Origin: Natronorubrum texcoconense
Lineage (GTDB): Archaea; Halobacteriota; Halobacteria; Halobacteriales; Natrialbaceae
Reading direction: 5' to 3'
NCBI RefSeq assembly: GCF_900100335.1
Contig: NZ_FNFE01000001.1
Span: 186,001 to 250,000, forward strand
DNA: 64,000 bases
Below, piece after piece: positions 26,038 through 35,147 of this stretch (the stretch's first letter is position 1; every line of letters begins with the position of its first letter). A program made the translations under genes and the position numbers. The notes under the pieces were generated by a model. The model was not told the DNA's origin, did no database searches, and worked only from the letters and a program-made list of their open reading frames with translations.

Positions 26038-26244
26038 CTCAGTCGAGATCGGCGTACAGCCGAACGAATTCGCGCTCGGAACGACGGATACCCTCGTGTG
26101 TCGACGTGTTCTTCATACTGAATGTTCCCACGATAACGACGGTGCCTGAAACCTCGGGGAATCTCGAGAAGAGGCGATTGTCTTCAGATTGCAGGCCTGT
26201 GCCACACGACCGCATATTGTGCTGGCCGCGGACAGTTCCGAGAC

Positions 26245-27561
26245 GTGATCGATCGTAGACAGGGTCTCGAGTTCGCGACCGCCGCCACGGAGCTCGCCCG
26301 AACCCAACAGTTGACGCTGCTGGCGGCCGGCGTCGCCTTCTACGGCTTCATCTCCCTCGTCCCGCTGATGCTGCTCGGATTGGGGATCGCCGCCTCCATC
26401 GGCGGGGAAGCGCTTGCGAATCAGCTGACGGCCGCGGCCAGCGACGTCCTCACACCGTCGGCCCAGGAGGTCCTCGCCGACACGGTCCTCGACGATACCG
26501 GGCGGCAGGGAGCCACCGTGTTCGGCGCGCTGGGGTTACTATGGGGCTCGAGTCGGGTCCTTCGTGGGCTCGACCGCGCGTTCTCCCAAATCTACGGCAC
26601 CGCGGCCTCGAAGTCGTTCGTCGACACCCTCTGGGACGCGATGATCGTCTTCCTCGTCATTTCGCTCGGCCTCGCGCTCGTCGCGGCCCTCGAGTTGCTC
26701 GTTCGGTTCGTCCCGTTTCTCGGCGTGAGCGTCGTCGGCCCGATCCTCGTTATGCTCGGTCTGACGGTGACGTTCCTGCCGCTGTACGTCATCTTTCCGG
26801 ACGCGAACGTCGGTCTCCGGGAGGCCATCCCCGGGACGATCTTCGCCGCCGTCGGCTGGTTCGTCCTGAGTCGCACGTTCGGGCTGTACGCCACCGTTGC
26901 CGGCGATTACGCCCTCTACGGCGCACTCGGTGCCGTCTTTCTCGTGCTCATCTGGCTGTACGTCGGCGCGATCATCCTCGTCTTCGGCGCCGTCGTCAAC
27001 GCCGTTCTCGCCGACCGTGAGGTGGATCGGCAGCTACAAAGTCCCGGCGCACGACAGTTTTCCACAGAAGCGATGACCGACGACGCCACGGGTGCCGACG
27101 AGGGGGCGACCGAGGACCAGGCAGGGACGGGTGCGCAAACGGCGGAGGCGGGGGCGAGCGCCCGCCGAAGCGCCCGGACTCGAGACCGATCCGACGACCC
27201 CGAAGCGCTTCGCGAGGAGATCGAGCGCCTGCGCGATCGGGTCGAGACGTTCGAGGAGGGCGTCGAACGCCGAACTGTCAGAAAGGAGTCCCTCGAGAGC
27301 GAACTCAAACGCTACGTCCGTCGCAAGTACCGCCGCGGCCACGCTCGCGACTGGGGACCGTATCTCGTCTTACTGTACGGGACCGCGATGTCCATCGCGG
27401 CGTTTTACTTCCTCTCGGGTGGCTGGGCCATCCTGGCGATGTTCGTCGTCTGGACCTCGACGCTGGGCGTCTACGCCCTGATGGTGCTGTTCGGCTTTGG
27501 GATCTCCGTGCTCGGTATTCCCGGCCGGATCCGCGACGCGATCGGCGACCGACGCTCCTGA
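26245..27561 (+). CDS. YihY/BrkB family membrane protein with C-terminal coiled coil
   Basis: The 438-residue protein has the YihY/BrkB core (about 1-265): first helix with LAAGVAFYGFISLVPL, then WGSSRVLRGLDRAFSQIYG and five more helices. After residue 270 comes a hydrophilic linker, a charged coiled coil (EALREEIERLRDRVETFEEG, about 315-350) and two more membrane helices. The long tail is unusual for the bacterial family of about 300 residues. Despite the old ribonuclease-BN name, the family is considered a membrane protein of unknown transport or envelope role. The GTG start at 26245 follows a TATA-like GCATATTG. Confidence 0.87.
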   Translation: MIDRRQGLEFATAATELARTQQLTLLAAGVAFYGFISLVPLMLLGLGIAASIGGEALANQLTAAASDVLTPSAQEVLADTVLDDTGRQGATVFGALGLLWGSSRVLRGLDRAFSQIYGTAASKSFVDTLWDAMIVFLVISLGLALVAALELLVRFVPFLGVSVVGPILVMLGLTVTFLPLYVIFPDANVGLREAIPGTIFAAVGWFVLSRTFGLYATVAGDYALYGALGAVFLVLIWLYVGAIILVFGAVVNAVLADREVDRQLQSPGARQFSTEAMTDDATGADEGATEDQAGTGAQTAEAGASARRSARTRDRSDDPEALREEIERLRDRVETFEEGVERRTVRKESLESELKRYVRRKYRRGHARDWGPYLVLLYGTAMSIAAFYFLSGGWAILAMFVVWTSTLGVYALMVLFGFGISVLGIPGRIRDAIGDRRS

Positions 27562-27652
27562 GCCAGTCGGCGCCCACGCCCAGTTTTCCCACCTCGTTCA
27601 TCCTCGCTCGAGCCCATCACGAGCCGCGACTCGCGCCCTCGACCAGCGTCAC

Positions 27653-28459
27653 CTACTGCGGCGGGACGACCCGCTGTCGGACGAAGTTACGAACGCGGGA
27701 CGTGTACGTCTCCGCGCGGTGGAGATTACAGATGTGGCCGACGTCCGCGAGCACTTCGATGCGCCCGTCAGTGGCCGCAGCGGCGTGGTCGCGCTCGCCC
27801 CGACGCATGATCTTGTCGCGTTCGCCGTTGAGAATCAGCGTCGGGCCGGGATACGTCGACAGTTTCGCGCGGAAGTCGACGCCTGCGACGTCCGGCCCCG
27901 CGTCGCCGAACTGCTTCGGGTATATCCCGGCCTCGATGATCTCCCGCTTGACGTCCTCGGGCAGGTCTCGGTTGTTTACCCACCGTTCCCCGAGTCGTTC
28001 GACGACGCGCTTGCCGGCGTCGGGTTTCGTTGCGAGCCGAGAGACGCCGCCGACGGCTCGAGTGACGGTCTCCATCCCCCCGACCGGATTCGCGCTGGAA
28101 CCCGTCAACACGAGTCCGTCGACGTCGCCGGGCTGGCGGTAGGCGTACTCCGTCGCGACGTAGCCGCCCAGCGAGAGACCGACTAGCACCGCCGTCCCGT
28201 CGGTGTGCGTTTCGATCACGTCCTCGAGGAGGTCGATCGCTGGATCCATCCGAAACGTCTCGTCCGCGCGAACGCCGTGGCCCGGGAGATCCGGGGCGAC
28301 GACCCGGTACTCGTCGGCAAGCCCGCGAATCTGGGGCAGCCACATCTTTCGCGTGAACATCGCGCCGTGGACGAACACGATCGCCTGACCGTCGTCGGGG
28401 CCGGCGACGTCGATTCCCGAACTACCGTCGTCACTGCTCCGTCTGGACATAGCCGTCAT
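27653..28459 (-). CDS. Alpha/beta hydrolase
   Basis: The 268-residue protein has the oxyanion motif HGAMFT, nucleophile Ser96 in GLSLGG, acid Asp215 (NGERDKI) and His242 (DVGHICN). This is a complete alpha/beta-hydrolase triad with a cap region between strands 6 and 7. Substrate unknown; close relatives include esterases, haloperoxidase-like proteins and peroxidase-free hydrolases. Start may be Met1 or Met4. Confidence 0.88.
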   Translation of the reverse strand: MTAMSRRSSDDGSSGIDVAGPDDGQAIVFVHGAMFTRKMWLPQIRGLADEYRVVAPDLPGHGVRADETFRMDPAIDLLEDVIETHTDGTAVLVGLSLGGYVATEYAYRQPGDVDGLVLTGSSANPVGGMETVTRAVGGVSRLATKPDAGKRVVERLGERWVNNRDLPEDVKREIIEAGIYPKQFGDAGPDVAGVDFRAKLSTYPGPTLILNGERDKIMRRGERDHAAAATDGRIEVLADVGHICNLHRAETYTSRVRNFVRQRVVPPQ

Positions 28460-28562
28460 ATCACGAGGTGCGACTTAGTACTCCGGCCGGAACACACAGC
28501 GATCCGGTTCACCTCGTCTCTCCGTTGGGCTCCGTCGCGGTCGTTCGACGCCGCTCGCTCGC

Positions 28563-29192
28563 TTACTCGCGGTCGTCGCCGTCTGCGTCCTCGTCGCGAT
28601 CGGTTCGGCGGTCCTCGCGGCCGTTCCCGAGGTCCACGGCGGCGTCCGTCGACCGGTGATCGTCGTCCGGTTCGACGGCAGCGTCGGTTCGGGAACTGGT
28701 GTCGCCGGGATTGAACTCCGCTTCCGGCTCCTGCTGGCCCAGTTCGGTCGGATCGGCCTCGAGCCCGCGGTCTATCTCCCGTTCGCCGACCGACTCCGAG
28801 TCGTCTCGAAGCTCCTCGGCGACGTCGGTCTCCTCGAGACCCGCGGACCCCCCTGCGGGTTCGGTCGCCGGCTCCGATTCGCCGTCGCCGTCGTGGATGT
28901 CGACGCCCGATTCGGTATCGGCGTCAGCTTCGGATTCGTCGCGCGCCGCCGGCAGGCGGCTCTCGAGTCGGACCGCGTCGTCGGTGATCTCACGAACGGC
29001 GTCACTGCTCAGCGGCTGGGTGTCTTCGGCGACGCTGTCCCACCCGATCGAGGATTTGATCGAGTCGACGGCGCCCGTCTCCGGCCTGACGTGGGCGATA
29101 TCGCCTTCGACCGACGTGACGACGCCGACCTTCTCGCCGGCGTCGTTCACGACGGGCTTGCTGACCTCGTCGTCCGTAAACGTAGCACACAT
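28563..29192 (-). CDS. MCATF-domain protein (PRC-barrel-like), soluble paralogue
   Basis: The 209-residue product starts MCATFTDDEVSKPVVNDAGEKVG, then a compact beta domain of about 75 residues and a long acidic, low-complexity tail. The domain resembles PRC-barrel modules (short beta barrel binding partner proteins). It has a paralogue with the same opening at 29311-29895; the two genes are 118 bp apart on one strand. I set the start at ATG 29192, where both paralogues align. Function unknown. Confidence 0.75.
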   Translation of the reverse strand: MCATFTDDEVSKPVVNDAGEKVGVVTSVEGDIAHVRPETGAVDSIKSSIGWDSVAEDTQPLSSDAVREITDDAVRLESRLPAARDESEADADTESGVDIHDGDGESEPATEPAGGSAGLEETDVAEELRDDSESVGEREIDRGLEADPTELGQQEPEAEFNPGDTSSRTDAAVEPDDDHRSTDAAVDLGNGREDRRTDRDEDADGDDRE

Positions 29193-29310
29193 ATCCGATC
29201 GTACTTCCCGTCGGGACAAGCAGGTGGTGCCTGCAGTCGTCAGGGAGTCGAGTGGTCGAGAAATAACTCCGAACCGATAGTCGAGTCGACGCAGCGTTCG
29301 GTTCTGCCGT

Positions 29311-29895
29311 TCAGTGATCGAGTCCGGGTTCCATGTAGACCGCCATGACGAGCGCGACGACTCCGAAGAACGCGACCAGCATGAGACCGGCCGCGCCGGA
29401 GATGATGTTCAGTTCCGGACCGACGGCGAGCAGGCTCGTCTCCTCGTATCCAGCCCAGCCGAACGCCAGCGCGAGGAGGAACAGGACGCCAGAGACGACC
29501 GCACACCCGATCTGGAAGGTGGTGTTGAACGGCCCGATGCCGCCCGACTCGCCGGTCGACTCGGTCGCGGCGGCTCCCGACCCGCTTGCGACGCCGGCTT
29601 CGGCCGCCGATCCGTCGGCCGATTCGGTCGCCGTTGGGGTTGCCGAATCCGCCCTCGAGAACCCGTCTGCGAGGTGGACGCGGGTGTCTGAAATCTCTCG
29701 AACGTCGCTCTCGTCGAGGATGAACGGACCGCCGATCTCGCCCCAGTCGAAGCGGGCTTTGATCTGGTCGACGACGTCGGGTGCCGGTTCGACGTGGGCT
29801 CCCTCCGTTTCGATCGAGGCGACCGTTCCGATCACCTTTCCGTCGGTTCGTTCGACGGGCTTACCGACATCATCGTCGGTGAAAGTCGCACACAT
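29311..29895 (-). CDS. MCATF-domain protein (PRC-barrel-like), membrane-anchored paralogue
   Basis: The 194-residue product opens MCATFTDDDVGKPVERTDGK, aligning with the neighbour at 28563-29192 over about 75 residues including the VREI block. After an Ala/Ser-rich linker it has two membrane helices (about 130-150 and 165-185) that the other paralogue lacks. This suggests a gene pair where one product is soluble and one is membrane-bound. Start ATG 29895. Confidence 0.75.
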   Translation of the reverse strand: MCATFTDDDVGKPVERTDGKVIGTVASIETEGAHVEPAPDVVDQIKARFDWGEIGGPFILDESDVREISDTRVHLADGFSRADSATPTATESADGSAAEAGVASGSGAAATESTGESGGIGPFNTTFQIGCAVVSGVLFLLALAFGWAGYEETSLLAVGPELNIISGAAGLMLVAFFGVVALVMAVYMEPGLDH

Positions 29896-30041
29896 TAGTA
29901 ATTCCACGGCCGGGAAAGCCCGTAAAGGCTCTGATTCGTCCCCGCCGTCTTCCCGCCGTTACCGGTGAACGTCGTCCGTACTGACGGGTCTCGGAGTGGG
30001 GCGATCACCGTACTCCGAGGCGGGACCCGATGGCTGACCGA

Positions 30042-31118
30042 TCACTCGATCGGGAACCGCAACAGCGCGCCCATCCCGTCGAACGCCTCGACGAACCGAT
30101 TCCCGTCGGGGAAGTCGCCCGGAACGACGACGGTTTCGCCGCCCTGTGCTTCCGTTCGGTCGCCGAACTCCTGGAGGTCGGGGCCCTCGAGGGCCGTCGA
30201 GAGCAACAGCGTCTCGACGGCGTCGTACTCGAGTGCGTCGTCGACCTCGTCGTGGCCGTAGGCGACGGGTTCGTCGTCGCCGATCCGCTCGAAGAACTCG
30301 TCGAGCGTCTCGGTGACGGCTTCGCGGTCCCGTTCCTCGATCGCCTCCTGCCCCTTCTCCGCGAGCTGGTGGAGCCCCTGCTGGCTCGAGTATTCGACGG
30401 CGAACTCGCCGACGATTCGATCCTCGAGTCGGTGGTCCAGGTCGGCTTCCTCCCGAAAGGTCTCGACGGTGCCCGTCGTCCCGCCAAGGAGGACGCCGTC
30501 GACGGGGTCGTCGCCGAGGAACTGCCGCTCGGCGCGCTCGGCGACCTCGTCGAAGAACTCGCGTTTCTGCCGTTCGCGGTCGCGTTCGAACCGCTCGGCG
30601 GACTGGCCGCCGGCGCTCGACTTTCCGGGTACCTCGCTCTCGAAGGTGTCGATCGGTTCGACGCCCTCGTCGTCGAGCAGCCCTAACGCAGCGCCGCCGC
30701 GTTCGACCACCAGCAGGCCGTGGGTCGACTCGGGTTCGGTGATCGCCTCGAGCGGCTCGAGGTCGAACTCGTTGGCGTGGCGGTAGACCGAGTCGTCGAT
30801 GGGGACCGGCAGGTCGTCGAAGACCGACGTGAGCAGGTCACCGTCGGCGGCCCCGGCGTAGATCGCGAGGCCGTTCTCCGGGACTTCGTCGTACTCGTTC
30901 AATCGACTCCGGACGCTCTCGAGGGCGTCGGTGAGCGGCTTCGGGAACGATTGTTCGTCCAGCTGACTCGCCTCCGCGTAGTCGGTTTCGACGGGCTGGC
31001 GGGCCTCGCCGATCGACTCGTCTGGCGGGACGGCGAGCGTGACGAGGATGTCGCGGTCGGCCGAGGCCGAGGCGAGTCGATCGAGTCGATCGTGGAGTTC
31101 GTAGTCCGAGAGTGACAT
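30042..31118 (-). CDS. Release-factor-like protein with GGQ motif (Vms1/eRF1 superfamily)
   Basis: The 358-residue protein begins MSLSDYELHDRLDRLASASA and has GGQ at residues 170-172 (KSSAGGQSAERFERDRERQK). The glutamine-bearing GGQ is the catalytic motif by which eRF1 and Vms1/Ankzf1 hydrolyse the peptidyl-tRNA bond. The C-terminal domain (about 210-358) is the L7Ae-like fold typical of eRF1 domain 3. In eukaryotes Vms1 acts in ribosome quality control; a similar rescue role is likely here but not proven. Start ATG 31118; the upstream frame lacks coding character. Confidence 0.85.
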   Translation of the reverse strand: MSLSDYELHDRLDRLASASADRDILVTLAVPPDESIGEARQPVETDYAEASQLDEQSFPKPLTDALESVRSRLNEYDEVPENGLAIYAGAADGDLLTSVFDDLPVPIDDSVYRHANEFDLEPLEAITEPESTHGLLVVERGGAALGLLDDEGVEPIDTFESEVPGKSSAGGQSAERFERDRERQKREFFDEVAERAERQFLGDDPVDGVLLGGTTGTVETFREEADLDHRLEDRIVGEFAVEYSSQQGLHQLAEKGQEAIEERDREAVTETLDEFFERIGDDEPVAYGHDEVDDALEYDAVETLLLSTALEGPDLQEFGDRTEAQGGETVVVPGDFPDGNRFVEAFDGMGALLRFPIE

Positions 31119-31473
31119 GGATACGGTGGAGCGTGTAGTGCCAGACCTGCTGCGAGAGCGGCGTATCGCGGGGTCGGCAAGTACTCCTGCTACGGGGAGT
31201 GTTCGGTTGAGCGACCGGCCGGCGCACTCATGCAAAACGGTGCGCTCGAGCCGCGGTGTTCGTTGATTCTTGAAGCGGACGATAGCCGTGTCTGCACCGC
31301 TTCGGCGTTTCTCGTACGACGACAACTGAAACGAGACTCCCTCCGACCCTCTTTTTAACTACATTTCAGAGTGAAAATACGATTGCTGGCCGAAGAAAGC
31401 GGGTCGCAGTTACGACCGTTGCTGTGAAAAGTAACTACTGCGACCCCCAAACGAGATGTGTTGCGAGACTCGA
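31119..31473. other. Gene-free stretch between the GGQ protein and the DMT exporter
   Basis: 355 bp. It holds the promoter of the GGQ gene on the left and a strong hairpin (31401-31446) at the 3' end of the exporter gene on the right. No frame, RNA gene or repeat was recognised in the remainder. Confidence 0.4.
31401..31446 (-). terminator. Hairpin downstream of the DMT exporter gene
   Basis: GGGTCGCAG(TTAC) pairs with GTAACTACTGCGACCC across a 17-nt loop, with a 3-nt bulge. It lies 28 bp beyond the stop at 31474 and could act as a terminator or 3' stabiliser. Confidence 0.45.
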
Positions 31474-32460
31474 TCAGTCGGATCGGTAGCCGCGCGGTTC
31501 CTCCCTCGCTGGCGACTCTTCGACAGCCGGTGTGCGGACGACCCGCTCGGGCAGCAGCGACCGGACGTCGCTCGACTCGCTGCCGATGACGGCGAAGCCG
31601 GCGAAGATCGTCAGGAAGCCGACGACCGCCAGCGGGGCGATGGTCTCTCCGAGCAGCGCCCAACCGCCGATCGTCGAGACGACCGGAACGACGTAGAAGA
31701 CCAGGTTGGCCTGCGTCGCACCGGTCGACTCGAGCAGCCCGAAGTAGGCGATGTACGCGAGGACGCCGGCGACGAGGCTGACGTACGCGAGCGCGACGAG
31801 CGCTTCCGTCGTCCACGCGATCGATCCCATCGACTCGCCGGCCGACCAGGCGAGTCCGTGACTGAGCGCCGCGGCGATGGGCAGTCCCCACGCGATGCGA
31901 ACGGTGCTCGAGAGCGTGGCATTCCCGCCGGAGCGGCGGATGAGCACGGCCCCCAGTGCGGCGCTTGCGGCACCGGCGAACAGGATGGCGCGACCGAGCG
32001 CGTCGCCGCCGACCAGCATCGCCGGATCGGGGCTGACCACGAGTGCGACGCCGACGAGACCGAGAACCATTCCGAACGCGCCGCGGTGCGAGAGGCGCTC
32101 GTTCGAGAGGAGCACGGCCGCAAAGACCGGCGTCAGGATCGGGTTCAGACTGAAGACGATTGCGCCGACCGCGCTGGTGGCGTACTGCTGCCCGACGAAC
32201 AGAAGCGCGTTCGAGAGGCCGATCACGAGGCCACCGGTTGCGAGGATGCCGACCACGTCGCCGCGCGTCCGTGGGCGAAGCTCCTCGAACGAGGCGGTGA
32301 GTGCGACGTAACCCAGCATGACGAGCGCCGCGATATCGAACCGGATCGCCACGAACAGCAGCGGCGGGAAGTACTCGAGTCCGGCCTTCGCGGCGACGAA
32401 CGTTCCGCCGAAGAAGACACTCGAGAGGACGAAGAAGACGGCCGTTCGACGGTCGATCAC
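31474..32460 (-). CDS. EamA/DMT superfamily exporter
   Basis: The 328-residue protein (from GTG 32460) has ten membrane helices in two EamA repeats, with FGGTFVAAKAGLEYFPPLL in the first and QANLVFYVVPVVSTIGGWALLGE in the second. Such transporters export amino acids, nucleosides or other small solutes; the cargo is unknown. GTG 32460 is preferred to ATG 32559 because a ribosome-binding site (GAGGTGA) lies just upstream of it and the family starts here. It is divergent from the regulator at 32717 and probably controlled by it via the palindrome between them. Confidence 0.88.
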   Translation of the reverse strand: MIDRRTAVFFVLSSVFFGGTFVAAKAGLEYFPPLLFVAIRFDIAALVMLGYVALTASFEELRPRTRGDVVGILATGGLVIGLSNALLFVGQQYATSAVGAIVFSLNPILTPVFAAVLLSNERLSHRGAFGMVLGLVGVALVVSPDPAMLVGGDALGRAILFAGAASAALGAVLIRRSGGNATLSSTVRIAWGLPIAAALSHGLAWSAGESMGSIAWTTEALVALAYVSLVAGVLAYIAYFGLLESTGATQANLVFYVVPVVSTIGGWALLGETIAPLAVVGFLTIFAGFAVIGSESSDVRSLLPERVVRTPAVEESPAREEPRGYRSD

Positions 32461-32572
32461 GGTCTCACCTCGGTTGGGGGCGTGCGCGTCGGGGGTACCG
32501 AGAGCGCGCCGCGCGTCGTGGAGGAACTCATCTTGTATACGGGTACGGGTCCGACGCATATAGTTTAATTCA

Positions 32573-32588
32573 GAAAATATTTCACGCG
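32573..32588 (-). promoter_or_regulatory. Half-matching operator on the exporter side
   Basis: Read on the minus strand, CGCGTGAAATATTTTC repeats the left arm GTGAAAT of the main palindrome and contains an AAATATTTT TATA-like core. Confidence 0.5.
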
Positions 32589-32659
32589 AGGAAACGAAAC
32601 GGTGCCGAGAAAATCGAACTCGCCAAGAAACTCGTTACTGTTTGTGCCATCTTATCGTG

Positions 32660-32678
32660 CCGTGAAATAATTTCACGG
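32660..32678. promoter_or_regulatory. 19-bp palindromic operator
   Basis: CCGTGAAAT-A-ATTTCACGG has perfect 9-bp arms around one base. It lies 39-57 nt upstream of the regulator ATG at 32717, so the regulator probably represses or activates itself, and the exporter through the second, partial site. Confidence 0.6.
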
Positions 32679-32716
32679 TGCGAAAGCACTATCAGGGAAC
32701 GGACGAACACACCCGT

Positions 32717-33514
32717 ATGGAATCGGCACTCGAGGAGATCGAGTTCCTCGCGCTCTCGGCGAACCGCGTCGAGGTGTTGGGACTGCTCGCGGCGGGTGGA
32801 CACTCCCGAAACGAACTGGCCGCGGAGACGGGAGCCTCGCAGGCCACGCTCGGACGGATTCTGAGCGACTTCCGTGAACGGTCGTGGATCGACCGCGAGG
32901 GAAGCGAGTACGTCGCGACTGCGACCGGCCGACTCGTCGCGTCGGGCTTTACCGACCTCCGGGAGATCATCGAGACCGAGCAGCGCCTCCGGGGGGTCGT
33001 GGAGTACCTGCCGACCGCCGAGATGACGTTCGACCTGAAGCGACTCTCCGACGCGACCATCACGATGCCCACCCAGACACGGCCGAACGCGCCGCTGTCG
33101 CGCCTGCTCGAGTTGCTCGAGAACGCCGACGAGGTGTGGACGGTTTCGCACGCGTTCAACGAACAGACGCTGACGGTCGTCCAGGAACGCGCCGAAACCC
33201 ACGAGCAGACGTTTAGAGGCGTCTTTTCGCGGAGCGCGATCGACGCGCTCGCAGCGGACACGGAGCTTCGGAACCGACTCGAGAATCTGCTCGCGGCCGA
33301 CGACGCCTCGGTCCGGGTCCGCGATGGAACCGTGCCGCTCGCGGTCATGCTCCTCGACGACGTCGTCTACATGCTCGTCCGGGACGAGCAGGGCGTCCTG
33401 CGCGCCTCGATCGATACCGACGACGAAATCGTTCGTTCGTGGGCACGGGAGACGGTCGAGGACTACTGGGAACGCGCCGAGGCGCTCGAGGACGCCGGCG
33501 TTTCCCTCGAGTGA
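32717..33514 (+). CDS. Winged-helix transcriptional regulator
   Basis: The 265-residue protein has an N-terminal winged helix (LSANRVEVLGLLAAGGHSRN, about 10-75) and a long ligand domain with DLREIIETEQRLRGVVEYLP and a C-terminal beta-rich part. The type is common in haloarchaea as IclR/ArsR-like single-ligand regulators. A perfect palindrome sits in its promoter. Start at ATG 32717 rather than GTG 32678, which would lie inside the palindrome. Its ligand is probably the substrate of the divergent exporter. Confidence 0.82.
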   Translation: MESALEEIEFLALSANRVEVLGLLAAGGHSRNELAAETGASQATLGRILSDFRERSWIDREGSEYVATATGRLVASGFTDLREIIETEQRLRGVVEYLPTAEMTFDLKRLSDATITMPTQTRPNAPLSRLLELLENADEVWTVSHAFNEQTLTVVQERAETHEQTFRGVFSRSAIDALAADTELRNRLENLLAADDASVRVRDGTVPLAVMLLDDVVYMLVRDEQGVLRASIDTDDEIVRSWARETVEDYWERAEALEDAGVSLE

Positions 33515-33548
33515 ACCCCAGTAGGAGTCGAAAATACGATGCGATCGG

Positions 33549-35147
33549 TCAGCGGCGGTCCGCTCGAACGTAGTCGGCTGCTTTTTCGGCAATCATCGTC
33601 GTCGGCGCGTCCGTGTTTCCGCTCGTGATCGTCGGCATGATCGAGGCGTCGACGACGCGCAGTCCCTCGAGTCCGTGAACTCGTAGGCGGTCGTCGACGA
33701 CGGCCATCTCGCCGTCACCCATCTTGCAGGTCCCGACGGGGTGGTACAGCGTTTCGGCGGTCTCGCGGATGTAGTCGATCAACTCCTCGTCGCTCTCGAC
33801 GTCCGACCCCGGCAACACCTCCTCGCCGCGGTAGTCGTCGAAGGGTTCTGCCTGCAAGATCTCACGAACCAGTTTGATCCCCTCGAGCAGAACCTCGAGG
33901 TCGTCGCCCTCGGTGAGATACCGGGGATCGATGACCGGTTCGTCGAAGGGGTCGGCCGAGCGGAGCGAGATCCGGCCGCGGCTGTCGGGCCGGAGTCGGA
34001 GCGCGCCGAGCGAGAAGCCGTGGCCTTCGGGGTTATCGAACCCGTGTTCGACGAAGAACGTCGGCCCGAAGTGGAACTGGATCTCGGGCACCTCGGCGTC
34101 CTCGGAAACGGTCGTGAATCCGCCGGCCTCCGCGACGTTCGAGGTCAGCGGCCCCCTTTTCCGGAGCAGGTATCTGAGCGTGTTCCACAGCGAGTCCGCG
34201 TCGGCCAGCGTGACCGGCTTCGTCGACTCGTAGTTGACGCCGACCTGCAGGTGATCCTGGAGGTTCCGACCGACGCCGGGGAGGTCCGCGACGACGGGGA
34301 TATCGTGCTCGGCGAGGTGGTCGGCCGGACCGACGCCGGAACACAGGAGGAGGTGTGGCGAGTTGATCGCGCCGGCGGAGAGGATCACCTCCTCAGTCGC
34401 TTCGACCGTCGCGGAACGACCGGTGGCGTCGTCGCGGGCGTACTCGACGCCGACGGCTTCGCGGCCGTCGAACCGAACGGTAGTCACTCGCGCACCGGTC
34501 ACCGCGGTCAGGTTCGGCCGCTCGAGGACCGGCTTCAGATACGCGTCCGCCGCGCTGTGTCGTTCCCCGTCCTTCTGGGTCACCTGGTAGTAGCCGACGC
34601 CCGCCTGGTCGCCGGCGTTGAAGTCCTCGTTGTACGGCAGTCCGACCGACTGCCCGGCCTCGAGAAACGCCTCGGTGAGTTCGTTCGGCGACCGAAGGTC
34701 GGTCACGTTTCGCGGGCCGCCGATACCGTGGTACTCCGAGGGGCCGCGCTCGTTGTGTTCGGCGCGCTTGAAGTACGGTAGCACGTCCTCGTACGCCCAG
34801 CCCTCGTTGCCCAGTTCGGCCCAGCGGTCGTAATCCTCGGGCTGGCCGCGGATATAGATCATCGCGTTGATCGAACTCGAGCCGCCCAGCGTCTTCCCGC
34901 GGGGCCAGTACAGTTCCCGGTCGTGTAGTTCCGGCTGCGGTTCGGTGTAGTACTCCCAGTCGACTCCCGACTGGAACAGTTCCGAGAACGCCGCCGGCAC
35001 GCCGATCTCCCGGTTCTCGTCGGGCTCGCCGGCCTCGAGTAACAGCACCTCTGCGTCGCCGTCGGCCGACAGTCTGTTCGCCAGCACGCAGCCGGCCGGT
35101 CCCGCGCCGACGATCACGTACTCGTAGGCCCTCCCGTTCCTGGTCAT
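33549..35147 (-). CDS. GMC family flavin oxidoreductase (choline dehydrogenase-like)
   Basis: The 532-residue enzyme has the FAD motif IVGAGPAGCVLANRLS (12-27), the GMC signature GKTLGGSSSINAMIYIRG and a second signature GAINSPHLLLCSGVG, and the active-site TLYHPVGTCKMG with SGNTDAPT near the C terminus. GMC enzymes oxidise alcohols such as choline or sugars with FAD. No signal peptide. The exact alcohol is unknown; alkene reductase or oxidase branches have similar sequence. Confidence 0.92.
   Translation of the reverse strand: MTRNGRAYEYVIVGAGPAGCVLANRLSADGDAEVLLLEAGEPDENREIGVPAAFSELFQSGVDWEYYTEPQPELHDRELYWPRGKTLGGSSSINAMIYIRGQPEDYDRWAELGNEGWAYEDVLPYFKRAEHNERGPSEYHGIGGPRNVTDLRSPNELTEAFLEAGQSVGLPYNEDFNAGDQAGVGYYQVTQKDGERHSAADAYLKPVLERPNLTAVTGARVTTVRFDGREAVGVEYARDDATGRSATVEATEEVILSAGAINSPHLLLCSGVGPADHLAEHDIPVVADLPGVGRNLQDHLQVGVNYESTKPVTLADADSLWNTLRYLLRKRGPLTSNVAEAGGFTTVSEDAEVPEIQFHFGPTFFVEHGFDNPEGHGFSLGALRLRPDSRGRISLRSADPFDEPVIDPRYLTEGDDLEVLLEGIKLVREILQAEPFDDYRGEEVLPGSDVESDEELIDYIRETAETLYHPVGTCKMGDGEMAVVDDRLRVHGLEGLRVVDASIMPTITSGNTDAPTTMIAEKAADYVRADRR

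Noticed and set aside
26039-26116. 25-codon minus-strand frame after trm1 (MKNTSTHEGIRRSERE)
   Set aside because: Too short to judge, without a clear TATA box and not supported by any motif.
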